DNA from: Chloroflexota bacterium
GTDB taxonomy: Bacteria; Chloroflexota; Limnocylindria; QHBO01
Assembly (NCBI GenBank): GCA_013820865.1
Contig: JACDHU010000064.1
Coordinates: forward strand, 1-8,414
Direction: 5' to 3'
DNA length: 8,414 bases
The notes under the pieces were generated by a model, which did no database searches, was not told the origin of the DNA, and was given only the letters and a program-made list of their open reading frames with translations. Every line of letters starts with the position of its first letter. Position 1 is the first letter of the stretch. The translations under genes and the position numbers were made by a program. Of this stretch, positions 1 through 5,652 are shown piece after piece.

Positions 1-1
1 G

Positions 2-319
2 GCCTATACCGGTGCCCTGATCGCCCCGGACTTTGAGTCGCTTGCGGCCTGGGCTGCGGCGAACGGCATCGAATCGATGGCTCCCGAGCAGATCATCGAG
101 CGCAAGGAGGTCCAGAAGCTCATGGACGGCGAGGTGAAGCGCTCACTGGACGGCTTTGCCATCTACGAGCGGCCGCGGCGCACCGCCCTCCTGCCGCGTG
201 CCTTGACGGAGGAGGACGGGGAGCTGACGCCAACGCTCAAGACGAAGATGCGCGTCGTGCAGGTGAACTGGAAGGACCAGATCGCCTACCTCTTCGACGA
301 GAAGGGCGCCGGCGACTGA
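2..319 (+). CDS. AMP-forming long-chain acyl-CoA ligase, C-terminal 105 residues (5' end outside window)
   Basis: The reading frame is open from the window's left edge to the TGA at 317-319, so this is the 3' end of a longer gene. The visible part matches the small C-terminal domain of long-chain fatty-acid-CoA ligases (AMP-forming, ANL superfamily), which convert a fatty acid, ATP and CoA into acyl-CoA, AMP and pyrophosphate. Diagnostic stretches are ALIAPDFESLAAWAAANGI at the start and EEDGELTPTLKTKMRVV near the end. The LTPTLK lysine lies in the conserved C-terminal motif of the family (A10 region), which contacts substrates in the adenylation state. The first ATG of the visible frame, at 77, is internal and not a real start. 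The stop lies two bases before the thiolase start, so the two genes are very likely co-transcribed and act on the same acyl-CoA pool. Chain-length preference cannot be judged from this fragment. Confidence 0.9.
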   Translation, partial: AYTGALIAPDFESLAAWAAANGIESMAPEQIIERKEVQKLMDGEVKRSLDGFAIYERPRRTALLPRALTEEDGELTPTLKTKMRVVQVNWKDQIAYLFDEKGAGD

Positions 320-321
320 CC

Positions 322-1497
322 ATGCGTGACGTGTACATCCTCTCCGCGGCCAGGACTCCGATCGGGAAGTTCGGTGGCGCCCTTTCCACGACTCCCGCCA
401 CAGAGCTCGGCGCCATCGCGATCCGCGCTGCCGTGGAGCGGGCGGGGATCGACCCCGCGAACGTGGATGAGGCGATCATGGGCCAGGTGCTCCAGGCCGG
501 TGTGGGGCAGGCACCCGCGCGCCAGGCGGCGCTGAAAGCCGGCCTGCCCAATGGCGTCAGCGCGACGACCATCAACAAGGTGTGCGGATCCGGGCTCAAG
601 GCGGTGATGATTGGCGCATCGGCCATTCGCGCCGGCGATGCCGAGCTCATCGTGGCCGGTGGCATGGAAAGTATGAATATGGCTCCCTACCTGCTGCCGC
701 AGGCACGCACCGGCTATCGGCTGGGTGATGGGACGCTCGTCGACTCGACCGTGCATGATGGGCTGTGGTGCTCGACCTGCGACGTGCATATGGGCATCCA
801 CGCCGAGCGCGTGGCCGCCAAGCACGACGTTACGCGCGAGGCGCAGGACGCATTCGCGCTCCGCTCCCACCAGCGCGCCATCGCGGCCCAGGAAGCGGGG
901 CGCTTCGACGACGAGATCGTCACGGTCACCGTTCCGGGTAAGAAAGGTGACACCGCCGTCTCGGCCGATGAGGGTCCACGCGCCGATTCCTCGCCGGAAG
1001 CGCTGGCGAAGCTGAAGCCGGCCTTTCAGTCGGAGGGTGGATCGGTCACGGCCGGCAATGCCCCGGGCATCACCGACGGTGCGGCCGCGCTGGTCGTCGG
1101 CTCCGCTGAGGGAGCGGGCGGTGCGCAGCCGATCGCCCGGATCATCGGCTATGCGCAGGCGGACGTGGCTCCGGAGTGGCTGTTCGAGGCGCCCATCAGA
1201 GGCGTGCGTCGGCTCCTTGAGCGCGTGGGAGGTTCGATCAATGACTTCGACCTGATCGAGATCAACGAGGCCTTTGCCGCCCAGGTCCTGGCCGATGGCA
1301 ACGAGCTCGGCTTCGACTGGGACCGTGTGAACGTCAACGGTGGTGCCATCGCGCTCGGCCACCCCATCGGTGCATCTGGCGCTCGGGTGCTGACGACGCT
1401 GCTATATGAGCTGCGACGACGTGGCGGTGGTCGCGGCCTGGCAACCCTCTGCCTCGGCGGCGGCGGAGCGGTGGCCATGGCGGTCGAGACGCTCTGA
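322..1497 (+). CDS. Acetyl-CoA acetyltransferase (thiolase)
   Basis: A 391-residue thiolase, the normal length for the biosynthetic type (about 390). It catalyses reversible Claisen condensation of two acetyl-CoA to acetoacetyl-CoA, or thiolytic cleavage of 3-ketoacyl-CoA. All catalytic landmarks are present: nucleophile Cys88 in NKVCGSG, GGMESMN at 113-119, the CoA-side His156-Met157, NEAFAAQ at 315-321, His347 in ALGHPIGASG, and Cys377 in TLCLGGGG. The start is the ATG at 322, two bases after the ligase stop. The SD is weak (AAGG far upstream), which suggests translation coupled to the ligase. The segment APEWLFEAP at 283-291 differs from the usual PEWMGTGP-type loop of PhaA-like enzymes, so the substrate may not be strictly acetyl-CoA. 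Symbols such as atoB or phaA would over-specify the role. The adjacent acyl-CoA ligase points to fatty-acid or short-chain acyl-CoA metabolism. Confidence 0.95.
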   Translation: MRDVYILSAARTPIGKFGGALSTTPATELGAIAIRAAVERAGIDPANVDEAIMGQVLQAGVGQAPARQAALKAGLPNGVSATTINKVCGSGLKAVMIGASAIRAGDAELIVAGGMESMNMAPYLLPQARTGYRLGDGTLVDSTVHDGLWCSTCDVHMGIHAERVAAKHDVTREAQDAFALRSHQRAIAAQEAGRFDDEIVTVTVPGKKGDTAVSADEGPRADSSPEALAKLKPAFQSEGGSVTAGNAPGITDGAAALVVGSAEGAGGAQPIARIIGYAQADVAPEWLFEAPIRGVRRLLERVGGSINDFDLIEINEAFAAQVLADGNELGFDWDRVNVNGGAIALGHPIGASGARVLTTLLYELRRRGGGRGLATLCLGGGGAVAMAVETL

Positions 1498-1570
1498 CGC
1501 TGCCGGCCGCACGGCAGATCGGTGCGGAGATGGCGCATGAGCAATCGGGCCTCGCCGTCGGGCGGTGCGC

Positions 1571-1576
1571 TAGAAT
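1571..1576 (+). promoter_or_regulatory. Candidate -10 element for the glutamate dehydrogenase operon
   Basis: TAGAAT, one mismatch from TATAAT, lies about 90 bases upstream of the glutamate dehydrogenase ATG in the only sizeable gap between the thiolase and the next gene. No convincing TTGACA-like box is seen 16-18 bases upstream. The flanks (GCTAGAATCGGC) resemble the box upstream of the gene at 7822 (GCTAGACTCGCC). It is inferred from position and similarity only. Confidence 0.35.
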
Positions 1577-1599
1577 CGGCAACCGTCACCGCGAACGGC

Positions 1600-1619
1600 C
1601 TGCTTCTGAAAAAAAGCAG
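1600..1619 (+). other. Small hairpin with A-rich loop in the glutamate dehydrogenase leader
   Basis: CTGCTT at 1600-1605 pairs perfectly with AAGCAG at 1614-1619 around an 8-base loop ending in an A run. It lies between the candidate -10 box and the AGGAGG site. The stem is short and there is no T run after it on this strand, so it is unlikely to terminate the thiolase transcript. It could be a leader structure or chance. Confidence 0.3.
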
Positions 1620-1644
1620 AGGCGCCGGCGTCGCGATCGCATAC

Positions 1645-1650
1645 AGGAGG
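1645..1650 (+). promoter_or_regulatory. AGGAGG ribosome binding site, unusually far from the start codon
   Basis: A perfect AGGAGG sits 15 bases before the ATG at 1666, longer than the usual 5-9. No ATG or GTG occurs in frame between them; only a CTG at 1663 lies closer. The site still favours 1666 over the upstream in-frame ATGs at 1522 and 1537, which would add residues unlike any glutamate dehydrogenase N-terminus. Confidence 0.55.
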
Positions 1651-1665
1651 CACTCAGCGCACCTG

Positions 1666-2934
1666 ATGGCCAGCCAGAATCCGGTGGCGGAGGCTCCGAA
1701 CATCTGGGCCGTCGCCCAGTCCCAGTTCGACCATGCCGCCGACAAGCTCGACCTCGACGAGGATATGCGCCGTGTGCTGCGGGTCCCTCAGCGTGAGCTG
1801 ACCGTCAACTTCCCGGTCACCATGGACGATGGCAGCGTGTCGGTCTTCACCGGCCACCGCGTGCAGCACAACGTCAGCCGTGGCCCCGGCAAGGGCGGCA
1901 TCCGCTATCACCAGGATGTGACGCTGGACGAGGTGCGCGCGCTGGCGATGTGGATGAGCTGGAAGTGCGCCTGCGTCAACATTCCATACGGCGGGGCAAA
2001 GGGCGGCGTCGTGGTCGATCCCAAGAAGCTCTCCATTCGCGAGGTCGAGGGGCTCACGCGACGTTTCACGACCGAGATCAGCCCGTTGATCGGCCCGGAC
2101 CGGGACATCCCGGCGCCTGACGTGAACACAAATGCGCAGACCATGGCGTGGATGATGGACACGTACTCGATGCACCGCGGCTACACCGTGCACGGCGTCG
2201 TGACCGGCAAGCCGATCAGCGTCGGTGGATCTCTCGGACGTAACGAGGCGACCGCGCGCGGGGCCGTCTTCACGCTGCTCAAGTGGGCCGAGGCCAAGAG
2301 TCAACCACTGACGGACGCCCGCGTCGCCATCCAGGGATACGGAAATGCCGGCAGCATCGCCGCCACGCTGCTCGCCGAGCAGGGCTGCCGCATCGTGGCC
2401 GTCAGCGACTCGCAGGGCGGCATCCTCAATGACGCCGGCCTCGATCCGGCGAAGGTATCGGCCTGGAAGCGGGAGCACGGCACGGTTGTCGGTTTCCCCG
2501 GTTCCAGCGACATCAACAACCAGGAGATCCTCGAGGTCGACTGCGACATCCTCGTCCCGGCGGCCCTTGAGAACCAGATCACACGCAACAATGCCCCGCG
2601 CATCCGCGCCAAAGTCGTGGCCGAGGCCGCCAACGGACCAACGACGCCGGACGCGGACGAGGTCCTGTTCGATCGTGGCGTCTTCGTCATCCCGGACATC
2701 CTGTGCAACGCGGGCGGCGTGACGGTCAGCTACTTCGAATGGGTCCAGGATATGCAGAGCTTCTTCTGGACCGAGGAGCGCATCAACGAGAGCCTCAAGG
2801 GCATCATGGATCGCGCGTTCGAGGCAGTCCGTGCCATGAGTGATCAGCACGAGGTCGACATGCGCACGGCGGCCTACATGGTGGCTGTTGCCCGGGTCGC
2901 CGAGGCAACCACGCTGCGCGGCCTCTACCCCTAG
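1666..2934 (+). CDS. gdhA: Glutamate dehydrogenase (Glu/Leu/Phe/Val dehydrogenase family)
   Basis: A 422-residue hexameric-type (class I, about 420-450 residues) glutamate dehydrogenase, which interconverts glutamate with 2-oxoglutarate plus ammonium using NAD(P). The N-terminal catalytic domain carries GPGKGGIRYH at 74-82 with substrate Lys76, Lys100 in MSWK, catalytic Lys112 in PYGGAKGGV, and Asp152 in PAPDVNTN. SVGGSLGRNEATARG at 186-200 leads into the Rossmann domain, with dinucleotide motif GYGNAG at 224-229 and an acidic residue near the end of the second strand (SDSQGG, Asp248). That residue hints at NAD, but related enzymes with SDS use NADP, so the cofactor is undecided. LCNAGGVTVSYFEWVQ at 347-361 is the typical C-terminal signature. 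The ATG at 1666 gives a family-like N-terminus and has an AGGAGG upstream. The stop codon overlaps the ribosome binding site of the next gene, so the three genes form an operon with this one first. Confidence 0.95.
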   Translation: MASQNPVAEAPNIWAVAQSQFDHAADKLDLDEDMRRVLRVPQRELTVNFPVTMDDGSVSVFTGHRVQHNVSRGPGKGGIRYHQDVTLDEVRALAMWMSWKCACVNIPYGGAKGGVVVDPKKLSIREVEGLTRRFTTEISPLIGPDRDIPAPDVNTNAQTMAWMMDTYSMHRGYTVHGVVTGKPISVGGSLGRNEATARGAVFTLLKWAEAKSQPLTDARVAIQGYGNAGSIAATLLAEQGCRIVAVSDSQGGILNDAGLDPAKVSAWKREHGTVVGFPGSSDINNQEILEVDCDILVPAALENQITRNNAPRIRAKVVAEAANGPTTPDADEVLFDRGVFVIPDILCNAGGVTVSYFEWVQDMQSFFWTEERINESLKGIMDRAFEAVRAMSDQHEVDMRTAAYMVAVARVAEATTLRGLYP

Positions 2935-2943
2935 GAGACCCTG

Positions 2944-3549
2944 ATGCTCGACCACGAAGAGCGATTCCTGTTCCGGGAGGAGATCCATACGCTGGCCAAT
3001 GCGATCGCCGATCCCGGCCAGCTCGACAACGTCGAGGACCTCCTTGCCGAGGTCACGACCAGCCCCCGCTTCGACGCGGATGTCTTCACGCTCGAGCGCT
3101 CCCTCCAGGTGATGCTCGGCGGTCGCGCCGGCTCGACGCTGGTCGGACTCCTCACCGTCGATCGCGGTGTCTTCGAGGAGCTCGGCGAGATGGGCGTGCC
3201 GCCGGACGTCCAGGAGCGGCTGGTGAGCTGGCGCGCCCGCTTCGGGCTGGTCATCGACAACGCGCTCAACTTCCTCAATAACCCCGATGGCATCCAGGGC
3301 CACAACTTCGGGACGCAGCTGTCGCACACCGATTCCGGCACGACCCTCCAGGGTCGCTTGACGCTGGTGCGCTACAACAACGAGCCACAGTTCTTCATCG
3401 CCGATGCGGACGTGCTTCTCGCCGTCGCTGCCGACATGCTCGAGCGGCTTGGTGAACACCTCGATTCCGACATGCTCGACGCCGAGCTCGTCGGGCGCCT
3501 GCGCGAGGGCGTCGACCTGGTGGAGCGCCGCACCAAGCCCCGCTCGTAA
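2944..3549 (+). CDS. Hypothetical protein between glutamate dehydrogenase and a DRTGG-domain protein
   Basis: A 201-residue protein that I do not recognise. The ATG at 2944 has a good SD, AGGAG at 2933-2937 with a 6-base spacer, overlapping the TAG of glutamate dehydrogenase. The next gene begins 6 bases after its stop. The sequence is soluble, with no signal peptide or membrane segment. The N-terminal half is acidic and predicted helical (NVEDLLAEV, LGEMGVPPDVQERLVSWR). A central polar stretch (GTQLSHTDSGTTLQGRL) is followed by LVRYNNEPQFFIADADVLL, which reads like a beta strand turn leading into a C-terminal helical region. There is no P-loop, zinc-ligand cluster or helix-turn-helix that I can point to. 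Codon use and GC match the neighbours, so it is not an obvious import. Placement inside the operon suggests it serves the glutamate dehydrogenase or the BioD-like protein; a specific role would be a guess. Confidence 0.85.
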   Translation: MLDHEERFLFREEIHTLANAIADPGQLDNVEDLLAEVTTSPRFDADVFTLERSLQVMLGGRAGSTLVGLLTVDRGVFEELGEMGVPPDVQERLVSWRARFGLVIDNALNFLNNPDGIQGHNFGTQLSHTDSGTTLQGRLTLVRYNNEPQFFIADADVLLAVAADMLERLGEHLDSDMLDAELVGRLREGVDLVERRTKPRS

Positions 3550-3555
3550 CCGCCG

Positions 3556-4659
3556 GTGGGCACACGGGGATCGGCGCGACGGGTCTTCCTGGCCGCCACG
3601 GGACAGAACCGGGGCAAGACGACGACGAGTCTCGGGCTGCTCGCCGCAATTCGTGACCGCCACCTGCGGCTCGGCTTCATGAAGCCGGTCGGGCAGCGCT
3701 ACCTGGTGGTCGACGGCACCCGCGCCGACGAGGATGCCGTCCTGATGAGCGAGGTCTTCGACCTTCCCGACGCGCTCAACGACATGTCGCCGGTGACGCT
3801 GCCACGCCGCTTTACGACCGATTTCATCATGGGTCGCATCGGCGATGATCTCGAGGCTCAGGTGCGCGCGGCGTACGACAGGGTCGCCGAGGGCAAGGAC
3901 ATCGTCGTGATCGAGGGCACCGGCCACGCCGGCGTTGGGGCGGTGATCGGGCTTTCGAACGCGCGGGCGGCGGCCATGCTCGACGCCCCGGTGATCATCG
4001 TGTCTGAAGGTGGCGTCGGGCGGCCGATCGACGAGATCGTGCTCAACTGCGCACTGTTCGCGGCGCACGGCGTGCGGGTCATTGGCGCCGTTGTCAACAA
4101 GGTCGACATGGTGTCGCACCCGGATCTGCCGGAAATTCTGGCGCGCGGCCTGGCGCAGCACGGGGTGGAGCTGCTGGGCTGCATCGGCTACTCGGAGATG
4201 CTGGCGAATCCGTCGCTGGAGCTGATCGGCACCCACCTCGCTGGCGAGCTGATCAGCGGCGAGGCGACGCCGGGGCAGACGATTGGCTGGGTGGCCATCG
4301 GTGCCATGCAGGCCGGCCATGCCATGGAGCTGCTGCGCGATCGCACCCTGTTGATCACGCCGGGAGACCGCGAGGATCTGATTTTGGCGGCGATCGCGAC
4401 CACTGGTGCCGCAGGGGCGACGCCCAGGGTGATCGGCGTCATCCTGACCGGCGGCTTCCGGCCGTCGGATACGGTGGTGGAGAAGCTGCGGGCTGGCAAG
4501 ATCTTCACCTACCTGGTTGCGACCGATACCTATCGCACCGCCCAGGCGGTCGACGAGATCCTGGTGAAGACGCATGCATCGGACGTGGAGAAAATTGAGA
4601 CGATTATCAGGCTGGTGGACGGTGCGCTCGACATGGACGCGCTGCTCGAACGGATCTGA
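3556..4659 (+). CDS. BioD-like P-loop NTPase with DRTGG domain (phosphotransacetylase N-terminal-like)
   Basis: A 367-residue protein with the architecture of the non-catalytic N-terminal part of long phosphate acetyltransferases: a dethiobiotin-synthetase-like P-loop domain (about 8-215) followed by a DRTGG domain (about 216-335). The Walker A is GQNRGKTT at 16-23. KPVGQ at 43-47 and VVIEGTGHAGVG at 117-128 are the other BioD-like landmarks. LLITPGDREDLILAA at 265-279 and GVILTGGFRPSD at 294-305 mark the DRTGG domain. The phosphate acetyltransferase catalytic domain is absent, because the gene stops at 367 residues. In full-length enzymes this region is regulatory and supports oligomerisation; stand-alone versions have no settled function. 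The start is the GTG at 3556, six bases after the previous stop and without a clear SD, so translation is probably coupled. It closes the glutamate dehydrogenase operon and faces the CoA operon across a hairpin-rich gap. Confidence 0.85.
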   Translation: MGTRGSARRVFLAATGQNRGKTTTSLGLLAAIRDRHLRLGFMKPVGQRYLVVDGTRADEDAVLMSEVFDLPDALNDMSPVTLPRRFTTDFIMGRIGDDLEAQVRAAYDRVAEGKDIVVIEGTGHAGVGAVIGLSNARAAAMLDAPVIIVSEGGVGRPIDEIVLNCALFAAHGVRVIGAVVNKVDMVSHPDLPEILARGLAQHGVELLGCIGYSEMLANPSLELIGTHLAGELISGEATPGQTIGWVAIGAMQAGHAMELLRDRTLLITPGDREDLILAAIATTGAAGATPRVIGVILTGGFRPSDTVVEKLRAGKIFTYLVATDTYRTAQAVDEILVKTHASDVEKIETIIRLVDGALDMDALLERI

Positions 4660-4669
4660 GCAAAGTGAA

Positions 4670-4702
4670 GGGAGGCCGGACGTGGGCACCCGCCGGCCTC
4701 CC
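4670..4702. terminator. Strong inverted repeat between convergent operons (probable bidirectional terminator)
   Basis: GGGAGGCCGG at 4670-4679 is the perfect reverse complement of CCGGCCTCCC at 4693-4702, a 10-bp GC-rich stem with a 13-base loop. It begins 10 bases after the stop of the DRTGG gene. No T run follows on the plus strand. On the minus strand the stem is followed by TTCACTTT, a weak T-rich tail. The position between two converging operons supports termination of both transcripts; the poor T tract keeps confidence moderate. Confidence 0.6.
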
Positions 4703-4703
4703 A

Positions 4704-4736
4704 TGCACCTGCAACGTGCACGGCCGCGGGCGGCCG
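4704..4736. repeat. Two further short hairpins in the convergent gap
   Basis: TGCAC at 4704-4708 pairs with GTGCA at 4716-4720 (7-base loop). CGGCCG at 4721-4726 pairs with CGGCCG at 4731-4736 (4-base loop). With the 10-bp stem just before them they form three hairpins in a row. The rest of the 138-base gap, up to 4797, shows nothing I can name. Confidence 0.4.
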
Positions 4737-4797
4737 GCGTCGCGGTGACTCTGCGATCATACGAACGCGCGGGCGGACCGCACTAGTACCTTCGGCG

Positions 4798-5652
4798 CTA
4801 CGCTACGTCCCAGGCAAGTGGCATGTTGTCGGTCAGTCGGATGCGCGAGATGCCGACCGCGATCAGGGCCAGCGCCGGGCCGGTCACGCGCTGAAGCTCG
4901 GCCAGCGAAAATGCATCGGCCACGCTGACGTAGTCGATCCGCGCCTTCGGCTCGTTCGATAGGACCTCGGTCATGCGCCAACGCAGCACCTCGGCGGATC
5001 GCTCGCCGGCGTCATACGCCTCCTTGGCCGCGGTCAGGGCGCTGAACAGGCAGGCGGCGGCATGACGTTCCTCGATCCCCAGCTGGGCGTTCGCGCTCGA
5101 AAGGGCCAGGCCATCATCCTCTCGGATGGTCGGGCAGATGACGAGCTCGATGTTGAGGAACAGGTCACGCAGCATGCGGCGCACGATGACGACCTGCTGC
5201 GCATGGCGCTGCCCGAGGTACAGCCGGGCGGGGCCGACCAGGTGAAGCAGCTTGAGCATGACAGTCGTCAGTCCGTCCAGATGGCCCGGTCGCGACGCCC
5301 CCTCGAGTTGGCGGGTCAGGCCCTCGACCGTGACGCGTGTGGTGTCCTGTGGCGGGTAGAGGGTTGCCACGTCTGGAATGAAACAGATATCGGCGTCCGC
5401 GTGCTCGAACAGGGCCAGGTCGCGGACATGATCGCGCGTGCCTGGTGATCCCTCGTCCAGCGACGTGAACGACCCGGGATTCGTGAAGCTCGACACGACG
5501 ACGCAGCCGTTCTCGATGTGGGCGCGGCGCACCAGTGAAAGCTGCCCATCGTGCAGCATGCCCATGGTCGGCACGAATCCGACGCTGTCACCGGCGATCC
5601 GGCGCTGCACGATGGCCTCGCGCAGTTCGTCAGCGCCGTGGACGACGATCAC
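4798..5652 (-). CDS. PanC homologue (pantoate-beta-alanine ligase family) with altered active site
   Basis: From the GTG at 5652-5650 this is a 284-residue protein, the usual PanC length (E. coli 283). PanC joins pantoate and beta-alanine with ATP to give pantothenate. The start is chosen because the GTG forms a GTGA overlap with the coaBC stop and gives a PanC-like N-terminus; the ATG at 5772 would add 40 arginine-rich residues that overlap coaBC. Family landmarks kept: GFVPTMGMLH at 25-34, N58-P59, LEGASRPGHLDG at 116-127, the second Gln of the AQQ at 151-153, and PTIREDDGLALSS at 174-186. Key positions changed: the HxGH motif reads HDGQ (second His, the annotated catalytic proton donor, is Gln37); the pantoate/beta-alanine-binding Gln of NPxQF is Ser61; the ATP/Mg motif G-E/Q-K-D reads GQRH (147-150); the ATP-binding Arg of SSRN is Ala187. 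The loop after NPGSF is about two residues shorter than usual and lacks the YPRT motif. It is therefore a clear homologue, but pantothenate synthetase activity is doubtful. It is last in the CoA operon. Confidence 0.9.
   Translation of the reverse strand: MIVVHGADELREAIVQRRIAGDSVGFVPTMGMLHDGQLSLVRRAHIENGCVVVSSFTNPGSFTSLDEGSPGTRDHVRDLALFEHADADICFIPDVATLYPPQDTTRVTVEGLTRQLEGASRPGHLDGLTTVMLKLLHLVGPARLYLGQRHAQQVVIVRRMLRDLFLNIELVICPTIREDDGLALSSANAQLGIEERHAAACLFSALTAAKEAYDAGERSAEVLRWRMTEVLSNEPKARIDYVSVADAFSLAELQRVTGPALALIAVGISRIRLTDNMPLAWDVA

Noticed and set aside
286..1362. A 358-codon minus-strand open frame opposite the thiolase
   Set aside because: The thiolase on the plus strand has every catalytic motif, and the antisense product shows no domain. 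It is a shadow frame.
1522..1665. A 48-residue N-terminal extension of glutamate dehydrogenase
   Set aside because: It would start upstream of the candidate -10 box and the AGGAGG, and its sequence does not look like any glutamate dehydrogenase N-terminus.
1654..4704. A 1016-codon open frame on the minus strand opposite glutamate dehydrogenase, the hypothetical gene and the DRTGG gene
   Set aside because: Its product is rich in His, Arg, Asp and Val with no family motif, and it runs antisense to three well-supported genes in third-position register. It is a GC-bias shadow.
5553..5561. The HDGQ change in the PanC homologue as a possible single-base sequencing error (CAG for CAC)
   Set aside because: Several other active-site positions are changed as well, and the frame is intact throughout, so a lone error does not explain the pattern.
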